A stretch of 23,310 nucleotides of DNA from Trichosphaerium sp. ATCC 40318 (GCA_038496445.1 JALMLS010000043.1:1-23310); one strand, 5' to 3'. Positions 10,727 to 21,051 are shown, counted from the first letter of the stretch. Numbers and translations are program-made. Notes: generated by a model from the sequence alone, not told the origin.

Positions 10727-12564
10727 TTATTGAAACACAAAAAAATTACAACGTATGTGGTGTTCATAGCTTAATGCCACTAGTATGAACCTATCCATCG
10801 CTTCATTCCATTCAGTAAAGTTAGAGACAGCAAATAAAGGTTCAAAAGTTGTCAGTGCTGCCATAGTATGGATGCGCGGCTGACAGTAAAGGACATTTGG
10901 ATAGTACCAATCAGGTATTAACATATCTATTTTGTATTTGAGCCATTCGTAAACAAAAGGCCACAACTGATGAGTGGCTTGGTGAAGCTCACAAACAGTA
11001 CAAAGCTGCTGACAACCAAATTCATCCATATTGAGATCTAAACAATGAAATTAAAGACAAATGGTTAATGTAGTTATCTTGGTACCTTCTTTAGTGTTAT
11101 CCACATAGTCAAAAAGCTGCTCATCGGATATTTCAAATAAAATATCTTTTGTTTTCTTGTCGTAAAACTCGAGGTGATCTTCATCTTGAAAGTCAATGGC
11201 CATCACTGGAAAGAGTTTGTAACCAACAATAGCTGTTACAGAAACTAACAACAATTTTTTGTTGGCCAAAGCATAGGTTGTTTTAGAAGTATAAAGTGTA
11301 TCTTGAAAATAAAAAGAATTTTCAATCTCATAAGTGGCAGCGTTGGTAGTAAATCTGACAGTGACAACTTCTTCTTTATCTTCAGTGACTATTTTTCTTG
11401 TTCCTTTCAAGAACTGACCTTCTACACTGAAGTGAAAGACATCTCTATATTAAGCAAGTAATTGTTAAACTATAAAACCATAAACAAAAATTTCGTACTT
11501 GTATAACTTTACGCCAACTCTTATGTTCAATAATACTTTGATGCACCGTCCATAGTCAAAGGTAGCTCGTATTTCTTTGGTTTTTTCCTCATTATTTTTT
11601 ATCCAAACTCCATGTTTGACCCAACGGCCATGGTGTTTAATAAACAATGGAGCCAAAAAATACGAACACACCAATGAAAAACAATGATCAAATTCAATGT
11701 CACAAAAACCACGAATCTTCTCAAAGATCTCACCAGGAATCATCAACAATTTTGGTTGATAAGGCTCAGCTACAATTGTAGTCAATAGTTTCTTTTGGGC
11801 ATCATTTCTATACAAGTGTTAGTAACACAAAAGGTGACAGTTTGTATTTATATTTATAAATAACGTACATTGAACTACCATGTTTTGACATAGCCGCCTT
11901 TTCTATCACCTTGCCAATAGTATACCACAAACCTATTGATTCATTAAACTATTAACTGATAAACATACACGCACTGAGAGGTGGAGGATATAATGGTGTC
12001 CGTGACAAAAGATCAAAAAGACACCAAGATTCAGTAAGATTGACTTTAAGAATTACTATTTTCACAATTTTACTTCTCGTCATCTACATTTATAAGCTGA
12101 TAGGTTGGTTTGCAAACAAAAAAGAGCGTACTGTTTCAGGTAAAGTAAGTTCAGCATCCATGATAACAGCATCAACAACACGTGACTGTTTGTCATTGCT
12201 GAATTGATAAAAGTCAGAGTATATTGTTCTTGAACCATGAATTTCTCTTCCGGCAACAGTACACACAGCATCACGAGATTTGTGAAACTGCAGTAGTGTA
12301 TCCACAGGTTCATCAATAGGTAGAGCATCTTCATAAGTACTAGAAGATGTTAGCAGAGAAAACGAACCCAAAATTGCTAAAGTACTTGTGCTGAAATTGT
12401 CCTGTAGATATGACATGAATGTAAATGGAGCCAGGATTGATGCTTGTCACAGTCTGCAAGTGCTTACCAAAGTAATTACACAAAACAGTACTGTGTTGTG
12501 TCAAATCAGAGCGTGTGAAAGGTTCAACTGCTGAGAGCACTATTACTTTCATTTTTCTATCCAT
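10727..12564 (-). CDS. Orphan 7-exon gene, hypothetical protein (511 codons)
   Basis: Start ATG at 12564 (MDRKMKVIVLSAVEPF). Exons 12492-12564, 12132-12442, 11975-12083, 11869-11932, 11499-11807, 11086-11444 and 10727-11037 join in perfect phase, 1536 nt including TAA. Five of six donors start GTAC. The product looks soluble, with no signal peptide or membrane helix that I can defend. A Cys-rich patch, GCQQLCTVCELH, begins the last exon. A stretch ending SRVVDAVI plus a later KIVILKVNLTESW faintly recalls Ulp1-like (C48) cysteine proteases, but I cannot place a His-Asp-Cys triad, so I do not assign that function. The frame upstream of the ATG stays open to a splice acceptor at 12591, so more 5' exons may exist. 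It is transcribed toward gene A but is absent from the plus-strand element, so it is probably a host gene or unrelated. Confidence 0.6.
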
Positions 12565-12621
12565 CTTTGGGCGTCTTGCAAGCCAATAATCTAAAATACA
12601 GAGATAAATGTTCTGAATGGC

Positions 12622-12815
12622 TTAAAACACTATAAAACTGACCGCGTACTTGTTATTTGGGCGTTTACAAGTAAAATACCTAAAATAAAAAGTTAAATGG
12701 CCTAAACGGCGTAAAGTGCTATAAAACTGTGCATACACCTAAGATTATTGTTATTTGGGCGTTTATAAGTAAACGCCTTAAAATAACAATTTAAATGACC
12801 TAAAAGGGCGTAAAC
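12622..12815. repeat. Two diverged tandem units of about 97 bp
   Basis: A block with CTATAAAACTG, then TTGTTATTTGGGCGTTTA, then a TAAAAT-rich part and CCTAAA(A/C)GGCGTAAA occurs twice with an offset of about 97 bp. The second unit holds the hairpin GGCGTTTA-TAAG-TAAACGCC. It lies between the orphan gene and the minisatellite region. Purpose unknown. Confidence 0.55.
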
Positions 12816-12989
12816 CAAGAACACATACCTAAAGCAGGCGTCTATGATGGTGAATAGTGAAAACAAAAAACCCACAGTCAAAAGAGTTAAAAACGGCAAG
12901 TTTTTATAATTATATTTATTTGACAGGACAGTTTTCTATTAACCACATGTACCTTCTACCATGAAAATTAAATCTGTGAGTGCAAGTGA
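12816..12989. other. Spacer upstream of the minisatellite block
   Basis: No exon can be defended here. On the minus strand it would be the 3' side of the PTT-rich reading. A short open stretch (LEPCAGS followed by EGTCG) ends around 12945 if the intron at about 13023-13091 is removed, but I cannot confirm it. Confidence 0.3.
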
Positions 12990-13841
12990 GTATACAACAC
13001 TGCCAGCGCAAGGTTCCAACCTAAAACAAGCAATGTTAGGACAATGTCAGTAAAGAGTAACAATGAGTTAAAAAAATAAAGTAAGTCACCAGTCGTAGTG
13101 TGTAGATTGACCATTGCCTCACAAATAGCGTTTTGGTTCTTTTCTGCTACTCGCTGAGCAATGACAAATGGTTGTATTGGAAGAGGTGTTGTAGTCGTAG
13201 GAGCCTCTGTAGTTGGCGCTTCTGTGGTTGGAGTTTTGTAGTTGAATGCTTCTGTCATTGCGTTGTTGGCGCTACAGTTGTAGGTGCTTCAGTTGTTGGA
13301 GCCTCCATCGTTGGTGCATCAGTTGTAGGCGTATCTGTAGTAGGTGCTATAGTGGTAGAAGCCTCAGTTGTTGGCACATCCGTGGTAGGAGCTTCAGCGT
13401 TGGGCTTGAGTGGTCGGTGCATATGTAGGCGCTACAGTGGTAAGAGCCTTTGTAGTAGGTGTCGTAGTCATCAGAGCTTCTGTGGTGCTGTAGTTGTTGG
13501 AGCTTCAGTGGTAGGAGCCTTTGTTGTAGGCGCATTTGTAATTGCTGCCTCAGTCGTAGATGCCTCTGTAGTTGGTGCCTCAGTCGCGGAAACCTCCATA
13601 GTAGGCGCAATAGTAGGTGTTACAGTGGTAGGAGCCTTAGTTGTTGGCACATCCGTGGTAGGAGCTTCAGTAGTAGGTCCTCAGTCGTTGGCGCTTTTGT
13701 GGTTGAAGCATCCGTTGTGGAGCGTCTGTGGTTGGTGCTTCAGTGGTAGGTGTCTCAGTTGTTGGAACTTTGGTGGTTGGTGCATTTGTAGTTGGTGCCT
13801 CTGTAGTTGGCACTTTTGTGGTTGGAGCCATGACGTTCTAC
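12990..13841 (-). repeat. Duplicated block 1 with 15-bp minisatellite (EAPTT-type)
   Basis: About 13192-13838 consists of degenerate 15-bp units that translate on the minus strand as (E/D/N/K)(A/T/V)PTT, beginning at a conserved ATG context (ATGGCTCCAACCACAAAAGTGCC) near 13831. The distal end has MTEAFNYKTPTTEAPTTEAP followed by a non-repeat segment (VAEKNQNAICEAMVNLH) and an intron with GTGACT donor. Several one- or two-base indels shift the frame inside the array. The flanks recur about 1.31 kb away in block 2. The product would be a Thr/Pro-rich, mucin-like or linker sequence. It may be a decaying gene or misassembled repeat. Confidence 0.55.
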
Positions 13842-13898
13842 CTTACTTGAGTGAAAAAAGAATTTGAAAAAAAAAGTTTTAATTTTAAATTCTCGTAC

Positions 13899-14019
13899 CA
13901 CGGTGCGTTGTAATTGTCAAGCCAGCGACTATCCTGGTCATCAATCTCATACTCAATGCCTTTGCTAGTGAAATCAACCTCACCAGGTGCTTTGTCTAGG
14001 TAAAAGGTGTCAACACCCA
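13899..14019 (-). CDS. Isolated exon with EPL1-like acidic motif
   Basis: This exon is bounded by a T-rich CAG acceptor and a GTACGA donor. It reads VGVDTFYLDKAPGEVDF, then GIEYEIDDQDSRWLDNYNA. The pattern Y-x(2)-D-x(2)-D-x-(R/x)-W-L-x(3)-N resembles the start of the EPL1 domain of enhancer-of-polycomb and BRPF/Nto1-type proteins (established family motif; the assignment here is inference). It lies between the two minisatellite blocks on the same strand. No PHD finger or other partner exon is visible, so it may be a stray exon or part of the PTT-rich gene. Confidence 0.35.
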
Positions 14020-14044
14020 CTGAAAAAAAACAATTATTCTCTTA

Positions 14045-14640
14045 CCTCATCTGTTGTAGGCAGTTGGCGCATCTGTTGTAGGTATATCTGTTGTTGGAGT
14101 GTCAGTCGTTGATGCATCGGTGGTAGGCAGTTGGTGCATCTATTTGTAGTTGGAACGTCAGTCGTTGGTGCATTTGTAGTAGGCAGTTGGTGATCAATGT
14201 TCTTTTACCTTGGTCCCTTCGTCTTTTGGTGCGTCTGTGTTGGTTTCCCATAGAAGTTGAGCTGGTGGCATTGAAGCTTTCATAGACATTGATACGACAA
14301 GGTGCAGCACCGCCAGCACAAGGTTCCAACCTAAAACAAGCAGATGTTAGGACACAATGTCAGTAAAGAGTAGCAATGAGTAAAAAAAATAAAGTAAGTC
14401 ACCAGAGAAAACAAAGCAGAATTTCCACGATCACTTGGTGTAGTCTGTTGTTGGAGCATCAGTCGTGGGAGCCTCTGTAGTTGGTGTCGTAGTCGTCAGA
14501 GCTTCTGTGGTTGGACCTCTGTAGTTGGTGCTGTAGTTGTCGGAGCTTCAGTGGTAAGAGCTTCAGTTGTTGGGGCTTCAGTGGTCGGTGCATCTGTAGT
14601 TGGAGCTCTGTAGTTGGTGCATCTACAAAGAAAGTTAGTT
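14045..14640 (-). repeat. Middle minisatellite patches and duplicated intron/exon
   Basis: 15-bp-type units at about 14050-14195 and 14440-14635 read TDTPTTDIPTTDAPT and similar on the minus strand, with frame-shifting indels. Between them lies the second copy of the intron found at 13023-13091 (here about 14337-14402). It is followed by an exon reading EPCAGGAAPCRINVYESFNATSS, a paralogue of the LEPCAGS segment of block 1 that keeps two Cys. No domain is assigned. Confidence 0.45.
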
Positions 14641-15152
14641 GCTTTAAAAAGTAAAATACAAAGTACCAGTTGTTGGCGCTACAGTTGTAGTGCTTCAGTT
14701 GTTGGGGCTTATGTTGTTGGAGCATCTGTCATTGGTGCATCAGTTATAGGCGTGTCTGTAGTAGGCTACAGTGGTAGGAGCCTCAGTTGTTGGCGCATTT
14801 GTGGTAGGAGCTTCAGTCGTAGGAGCTCCTGTAGTTGGAGCCTCGGTCGTGAGAACCTCCATAGTAGGCGCTTCAGTAGTAGGTGCTACAGTTGTAGGAG
14901 CCTCAATGGTAGGTGCCTCAGTGGTAGGTGCCTCAATAGTAGGGGCTTCAGTAGTTGGCGCATCTGTGGTTGAAGCATCTGCTGTGGAGCGTTTGTGGTT
15001 GGCGCTACAGTAGTTGGTGCATTTGTAGTAGGCGTTACAGTGGTAGGACCTCTGTTGTTGGTGCCTTTGTAGTAGGTGCTACAGAGGTAAGAGCCTTCGT
15101 AGTTGGAGTTTCTGTAGTTGGCACTTTTGTGGTTGGAGCCATGACGTTCTAC
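14301..15152 (-). repeat. Duplicated block 2 with 15-bp minisatellite
   Basis: Second copy of 12990-13841. The left flanks (CCAGC..AAGGTTCCAACC) and right flanks (GTTGGCACTTTTGTGGTTGG then AGCCATGACGTTCTAC) match with an offset of 1310-1311 bp. The array at about 14685-15140 reads VAPTTNAPTT-like repeats on the minus strand from an ATG near 15142. The unit count and frame differ from block 1. A splice acceptor (TTTTGTAG) directly before AACGTCATG joins this array in phase to the upstream ankyrin gene. Confidence 0.6.
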
Positions 15153-15229
15153 AAAACTGGTAATGCTGGTAAACCGCTTGCTGTATTTTAAAAGTGAGTT
15201 CATAATCATGAAGTGAAATTGATACGTAC

Positions 15230-16385
15230 AAGGAGATGTAGTATGAACACGTCATGCTTGTGATGTAATGGTACATCTCTACGAACACCCTTCTTAATAG
15301 GTATATCTCTATGTACACTTTGACTAGGCTTTGGTGGAGGCGTCGATGCTCTTTGCAGTTGAAAACCGCTATCAACTACAGGAGTTTGCTTCTACTTTGG
15401 GAACATGTTTTGCTTCTTCTAGTCGTCAGCTGAGGAAGTACACGCTGGTGCAGGTCTTTCATGAGGTGCTAATGTGTACTTTTGAGTCCAATATGTAATG
15501 GGGGTGGCATGATACAACAGGTTCTTTCTTTGGAGTTGGTTGTAACTTCATTTCCAATGACCCAGCTGACCCATTAACTTTTGGTTCAGTAGAACACGCA
15601 TGAAGCAGTGTTTGGCCCTAGCCAGAGTAAGATCAGTTGTATCGAAGAACAAAAAACACAACAAAACAGCAGAATAAAATATGCGTATAAACGTACATCT
15701 TTCCTCGCTGCTTTGCAATCAGTAGCATTCCCAGTAACAGTAGCAACGTGCAATGACGACATGCCCTAAACCAAAAATAAGCACTATGCGTCTACACTAT
15801 CTTAATCTACACTTACCGTATTATCGAGAACATCTGTAGCACCATACACTAGTAATTCATTGACTATAACCTAAACAGAGGGGTAAGTTGTCAGTACTAT
15901 AAACTCAAGTGCGTAAACGCTGTAATGGTATCTACAGCTTGAATAATCTCAAAAATTACAAGTAGTAATTCGCACCAAATGTTGCTTTTGACACACAATA
16001 CAGTCCAACCCTACATTATCAACCGTTAGCAAAATTATTACAAAGGAACCAAACCAAAAAAGTAAAAAAGTAATTGGTGCGATTTCTCATCACTGTTGAA
16101 GCTACATACGTCCTTATCTTGCCATTGATATCAACACCTTGCAATAAAACCACTTTAACTGATTCAACGTTACCACTCAATACTGCAAAGTACAATTTAC
16201 GCCAAACCTTTACACGAAAAAAAAAAGTGAGACACACATTAATAATTCGGAACTTCTCAAGCTGATGGATATAACCCATTGAAAGAGATCCGTACCGCTT
16301 CTGTAGGTGCAAGGCCGTTTTCTTCAACTAAATTAAAAGGTTAACAATGCTCACATACCAGAGTATTCAAAACAGTACCACAGTA
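15230..16385 (-). CDS. Ankyrin-repeat protein gene (3' part)
   Basis: Exons 16359-16385, 16296-16327, 16106-16207, 15960-16010, 15817-15870, 15697-15765, 15480-15617 and 15230-15391 join in phase without stops. Ankyrin signatures: KLYFAVLSGNVESVKVVLLQGVDING; GWTVLCVKS; VNELLVYGATDVLDNTGMSSLHVATVTGN; and GQTLLHAC, about three to four repeats. The C-terminal tail is Pro/Lys/Arg-rich (STPPPKPSQSVHRDIPIKKG). Ankyrin repeats mediate protein-protein contacts. The 5' exons are uncertain: immediately upstream lie CSL/IPT-like exons, but the junction at 16386-16440 does not phase cleanly. The last exon ends in a GTAC donor that can splice in phase to the PTT-repeat array at 15142. Confidence 0.7.
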
Positions 16386-16439
16386 CTAAAGCAAAGGTAG
16401 TGATGTTGGAAACTTTGTACAGCAAAAAAACAGAGGTAC

Positions 16440-17440
16440 CTCATTAAAAATGCCACAAAAAAACCTAAAGGTATGACCCATGATTTACATCGGCCTTGAA
16501 GGTACACTGTTAGAAGCGCCAAACGCCACATAGGGTTTTTTTTACTGAAAACGTACCAAATGATTCAAAGTATACAGAACCCACTGATGACCTTTTATAG
16601 TATTATTATGGCGTATATACGCTGTTTAAGGCTTACCAGAAAAATTTCAAGCTGTAAGCATAACGCGTGAACGAAAATACGCCTACCGTATGTAGTACTT
16701 GAGGTGTACTTGTCTTCCTAGCAAGAACTTCGAAGTACCATTCAATACCGTTATACAGTTGCAAAACCCAATGACTTCCCATCTTAACAAAAAGAGTAAG
16801 AACGCTGTTGAACAACACGTGTATTCACACGTTATGTGGTTTAAGAGCAATATAGCTACTGTACCTTGTGGATCGAAAATAGGCACAAAAAAGGTAGATA
16901 CTTGTGTAACGGCAGCCTCAGTGCCTGTAAGAGGTACTAGAGCGTGTGAGAAGATAATAAAATGCGTGTATTCTTTTTGAAAAAAGATGTGGAAAATACT
17001 TACCTTTATGGAATTGTGAAACCGTTTCGCGTGGATAAGAAGTATACATCATCTCCAACGATTATTGGCGAAGAATCACTTGATCCATTATTAAACATCA
17101 AATCAACACCTCCTTCTCTACCGGGTACTTTCTCAGTAATTAGTATCATATCATAGAGCGCCTGCCATTTTGAACTTCTGTGCTCGCACGCCTAAATTTG
17201 TAAGCTATTGATAGTTGGCTTACTATCGCTTTTGACGCACTGTGACGATGTCAGGAGACCCAACGCGCCCGAACCATTTGGACGCTTCAAACGAATATTT
17301 GCACCCGTACAGTTCACCCTAGTTGCTGAATAGCGCTTCTTGCGATAGTTTGCTTCTTGGAGAACCAGAATGCGGGGAAATATTGGGCTTAACCACTTGA
17401 CGACGTTACCTAATGAGCGTAAGGGATATTATCCTGTTAA
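16440..17440 (-). pseudogene. CSL/IPT-like exons upstream of the ankyrin gene
   Basis: Open segments, in order: SKKQTIARSA (about 17330-17365); GANIRLKRPNGSGALGLLT (about 17240-17310); RSSKWQALYDMIL (about 17140-17185); IIVGDDVYFLSTRNGFTIP (17012-17068); AAVTQVSTFFVPIF (about 16868-16912); SHWVLQLYNGIEWYFEVL (about 16718-16774); and VYFESF/VYLQGRCKSWVIP (about 16470-16580). Their order and internal spacing match landmarks of the CSL beta-trefoil and IPT domains: the SKxxKK(Q) linker, SxxWxAF, GxxVxLxxxxxGxxxP, PVSQL, Wx(8)EYxF, and VWFGDV..C..V(I/V)P. Several junctions do not phase, and one in-frame TAA follows GFTIP. It is either a decayed gene, an error-containing assembly, or mis-spliced by me. 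Confidence 0.3.
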
Positions 17441-18157
17441 ATAATTAATTATTTGTCCAGACACGCTTTAAAGTTGCGCACCTGTGTAAAATAGCCTTGC
17501 ACGTACATAAGGTAGTTTAGTGTTAGTTTTAAAGACATTTTGTTAAAATATATTTACTTGATTATTCCGTAGCACGGGTATAATATCGCAAGTACTTAAT
17601 AATGTGAGGGCGTACCTTTGGGGATCCTTTAGTTGTGTTAAGAAAGTGGTAGAAAATCTTCCTTAACGCAAATACAGCTGAACACAGCTTGAGGTACGTG
17701 CAACCAGTTTTATTTGATGAATACCACCTAAAATCTCATTAGCGTTACTTGGTAAATTATAAACCAAAGCAAGGTAAAGGTACGCATTATGGTTATGTAG
17801 GCCTTTTAACTCAAGTTCTAAGAGTTTTTTTGTGTGCGCAATTTTCCTCCAACTGGAGGTTTTTGTTCAATTTTGCCCGCAAGTGACTTGGCGCCAATGT
17901 GGTTTTTGCGCGTAGTCAGGACCATTGCGAGGCCTTAGCGCAAAAACTCTCCCAATATTATTTTTTTTTTTTGAATAGTTCCAAAAAGTACTTAAACGTA
18001 CACTCCACCTAAAAAAAAGAGATTTTAGCCATTCGCGTTATCTCTGATATTTTTTTTTCAAATTATTTGGTTTTTTTTGATTTTTCCTGCATTGCCGCGC
18101 GTTTTTAAATTTGCTTTATTTAGACTTAACAGCTGAGTAGGTAACAACGCTTAGCTT
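17441..18157. other. Intergenic region, no gene seen
   Basis: It separates a minus-strand gene from a plus-strand element, so it is expected to hold divergent promoters. It has T-runs (17958-17975, 18048-18080), a GC-richer patch at 17870-17945 with GGCGCC and GCGCGT words, and no supported exon. A terminal inverted repeat of the plus element should lie here; I could not find a convincing one. Confidence 0.4.
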
Positions 18158-21051
18158 ATGTTGTCCGCACGAAATACATCTAAGAGGTATACAGAGGGTT
18201 TTTTTTATTGTGACTAAACCACAGCGTAGAAAGCGAAGTTTATCCAACTCCTTCAAAGCAACATCAAAAAAACCACGTATACAGGACTTGAAGGTAACAT
18301 GCCATGTGAATGACATAAGCTGTAAGGTACAATTGTTTCATTGTGTAACGCTCAAATCTTAATTACTCTCCTAGACACCAAATGCAAATGAACACGATGA
18401 ACTTAAGCTGCAAAGAGAGAAGATAAAAGACGCTGTTATTGGTCTCAAAAGTCTGTTAGAACTTACAGTGGAAAATGGAGGAGGAACAATATTGGAGGAG
18501 CCGTGGGCTAAAGAATGTAATTTACATGCAACGCTTATGTCTAAGACACATACAAAGTGGATAGTGCAAAGCGTTTTGCCAGCAAATGTAAGATCTCCAA
18601 CGGCAAACACATACAAAGAGCTTAATAAGGTACAGTCTCTTAGTATTAGACATTTCTCATTTTTTTCCAATACAGATAAAACGTAAAGGAGAGAAGCATA
18701 ATATATCTAGTGCTGCCTTGGTACGTATGGCTTTGAAAGTACGAAAAAAAAGACAACAAGGTACACTAACATCAACAACCAACAACTTATTGTTGCAACA
18801 GCGAAAAAAAGGCGTTCTGTTGTTCCTTATGGCACTTTACAACCAAGTATTATGCCACAAGATGTAGTCATGGCCTTTAATTACCTTAAATGCGATGAAA
18901 TGCCTACTGTAAACCACTTTAAAAAAGGTACGAGTTGAACAAATATAAAATGTTTGTCTTCTAATTTATTTTACAAGACAATAATAAAAAAACTGATGAA
19001 GACACTGAAGATGTTGTAGTCACAAATGTTTCCAATTCTACAAAGCTGAATATCAATTGGCAAGGATCTGTGTCAAAATTGTGGCTTACAACATACACTT
19101 TGCCGGATGAATTGCTTATTGTGTGCAGAAAGTTTGCTGAGAAGTCAAAAAATGATCTCAAACACACTGTACGTAACCATCGTCAGAACCAACATTTTTA
19201 CTTTGTTAGTTTTGGTCTAAGCCCGGTGATTTGTGGGAAGCAAACATTATGAGAAGATATAAAACTCAAAATTATGGTAAAGTAGTTTGTGTGACACCGT
19301 ATTCCGGTAAGTAACTTACTTGGTTGGTATCGTGATTGACACAAACCATAAAGATAAGTTTTGTGGAAACTCTGAGATTAAAATACCCATTCAACTGGAT
19401 AAAGCTAAGTGGGATCAATTGCTGCCTATTATAGATGCCCATCACAAAATTACAACCAACGCAAAAGCACTAAATGAAAGTGAAATAGCAGACATGGTTA
19501 TAGAGTTAAAGGTGGGTTTAACGTATATCGTGTACAACGGTTAAATATAACTATTTATAGGAGTGGCCTACAGGTAAATCAGGCCTAAGAATGCACACAG
19601 ATGGAGACAAAGGACAATTACATAGCCGCACTGGTATAACATGTTTTGGCTTTGCTTTGAAGGATGGAGGAAAAAAACCTATCAAAAACATCATCATACA
19701 AACAAGCACGTCAAATACAACCTATTTTATAAGAAATTAATGTATTTATTTAGATGGTGGAAAGCTTAAAGTCAGCGAGACTAATTTTGTGTGGGCTTTA
19801 AGCAACATTGAGTTGGCAACTGGTGTACAAGATGATGGCAACGGATTTGGTCCAGGGGTTGTGCGACATTCCGTTGAAGTTATGGTCCCTAAAGGAGTTC
19901 GTTATTTTTCTTTGATAGTCAGACAGTTTATTCGAAAACTGCCCAAAATAACTGATCTTGCTATCACAAAACAAAAGCGTTTGGTAGGATTATCTTCAAA
20001 ATCTTATGCCACACACACATTAATGAAACACTCTTTATTTGTGTGTCCAAGCAATCAACGATACAAAGCCAACAACCATTTCCTTTTATCCTCTCCGTAT
20101 AAACTACCACAAGATGATGATAAAGAAACAATTATACACCCTGGAACTCTTTTAATTTACAATCTACCTGGGTGCGTTTTTATTACTAATCACAAAGTTG
20201 TTTTAATATCTCTTCAAGTTTGTATGAAATGGGTTTGATTGCTTCTTATCAAAAAACCTTTCAAGGACATACAGGAGTAGGTTTAAAAGTGGTGGTTAAA
20301 AAAGAATGTGTTGCCAAAGAGTACGTCAAGATTTTTCAGTTATGTTACATTAATTTTATTTGCAGATATTTTTCAGGCGAGTGGGCAGTTGTATATTCTA
20401 CTGCAACTGAAATATCTCAAGATAGAGTTGAAGAGCTTATTAAAAAGTCACTACAGTTACAGCGAGAAAATGACAATGAAGATAAAGGCTGCACTTTTTT
20501 TATAACTCCTTGCACTTTATTGAAACATCAGGCTGATGTTGCCTATAATACACTTGGTTGTAAGAACGTGACATAGGTTTCCATTCTATTAACATTGTAT
20601 CATAGGCAGCCGACAACTTGGCATTGTGTCAAGGTGGTATGTTCATGGCTTTCTTTATTATGGTAATCAGCCAGTTGTGGTTTTTAGAACGATCAAACGA
20701 CTAGAAAATAACCTCTCTCTTCTCCTTAACTGTAAGTGTTGCAAACAGCGTCCGTTATTCTTGAACATCTTCAGTGATAAACCTTCTACCAAAAAGATGT
20801 CTGATGGAGAAATAATAAGTAAAGAAAGCTGTCATTGGAACACGATCAAACAATTAAATGGTATCATTTTTTTTGCAACTTTTTTTCTAATGCTTCTTTT
20901 ACTACAGTATTACCAACACTAGTAAATCGTTTTGCCTACACAGGAAAGCTATCCAAAGAAGACAAGCGAAAATGTGACTGTACGTTGGTTGTAAAAGTAT
21001 TAAACGTCTAAATTGTTCATAGGTTTAGATAAATTGTGTAGGAAACAATAA
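18158..21051 (+). CDS. Gene A, plus copy: intact uncharacterised transposon partner (723 aa)
   Basis: Fifteen exons join in phase (2172 nt): 18158-18186, 18230-18293, 18375-18629, 18676-18760, 18802-18927, 18978-19168, 19222-19306, 19354-19511, 19561-19705, 19754-20171, 20219-20320, 20366-20559, 20606-20860, 20944-20979, 21023-21051. The N-terminus is basic and NLS-like (SARNTSKRKRSLSNSFK), then another basic patch (KVRKKRQQ, KKRRS). The central core holds CRKFAEKSKNDLKH, LRMHTDGD, GITCFGFALKD, NFVWALSN and GVVRHSVEV; the C-terminal part has IKKSLQLQ, RWYVHGFLYYGN and a CKCCKQ cluster. All are conserved in the minus copy. No known domain was recognised. A nuclear DNA-binding or transposition-accessory role is inference from basic patches and linkage to the transposase 60 bp downstream. 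One intron (19706-19753) uses a GC donor. The stop overlaps AATAAA; without the last intron it would stop at 21011. Confidence 0.78.

Noticed and set aside
13133-13867. 244-codon plus-strand open frame of VVGAS-type repeats as a real silk- or elastin-like protein
   Set aside because: It is the antisense of 15-bp EAPTT units; a 15-bp repeat without stops is open on both strands by construction. The minus strand has the shared ATG context and splice sites, so the plus frame is more likely a shadow.
17150-17450. LINE endonuclease fragment (reading RILVLQEANYRKKRY then NGSGALGLLTSS on the minus strand)
   Set aside because: The LQE-like motif is suggestive, but no further endonuclease or reverse transcriptase motifs follow, and the neighbouring segments fit the CSL-like order better. 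It remains an alternative for this 300-bp stretch.
18116-18316. 66-codon minus-strand open frame opposite the start of gene A
   Set aside because: It overlaps two phase-consistent gene A exons and an intron on the plus strand, has no homology within the window and shows no splice logic.
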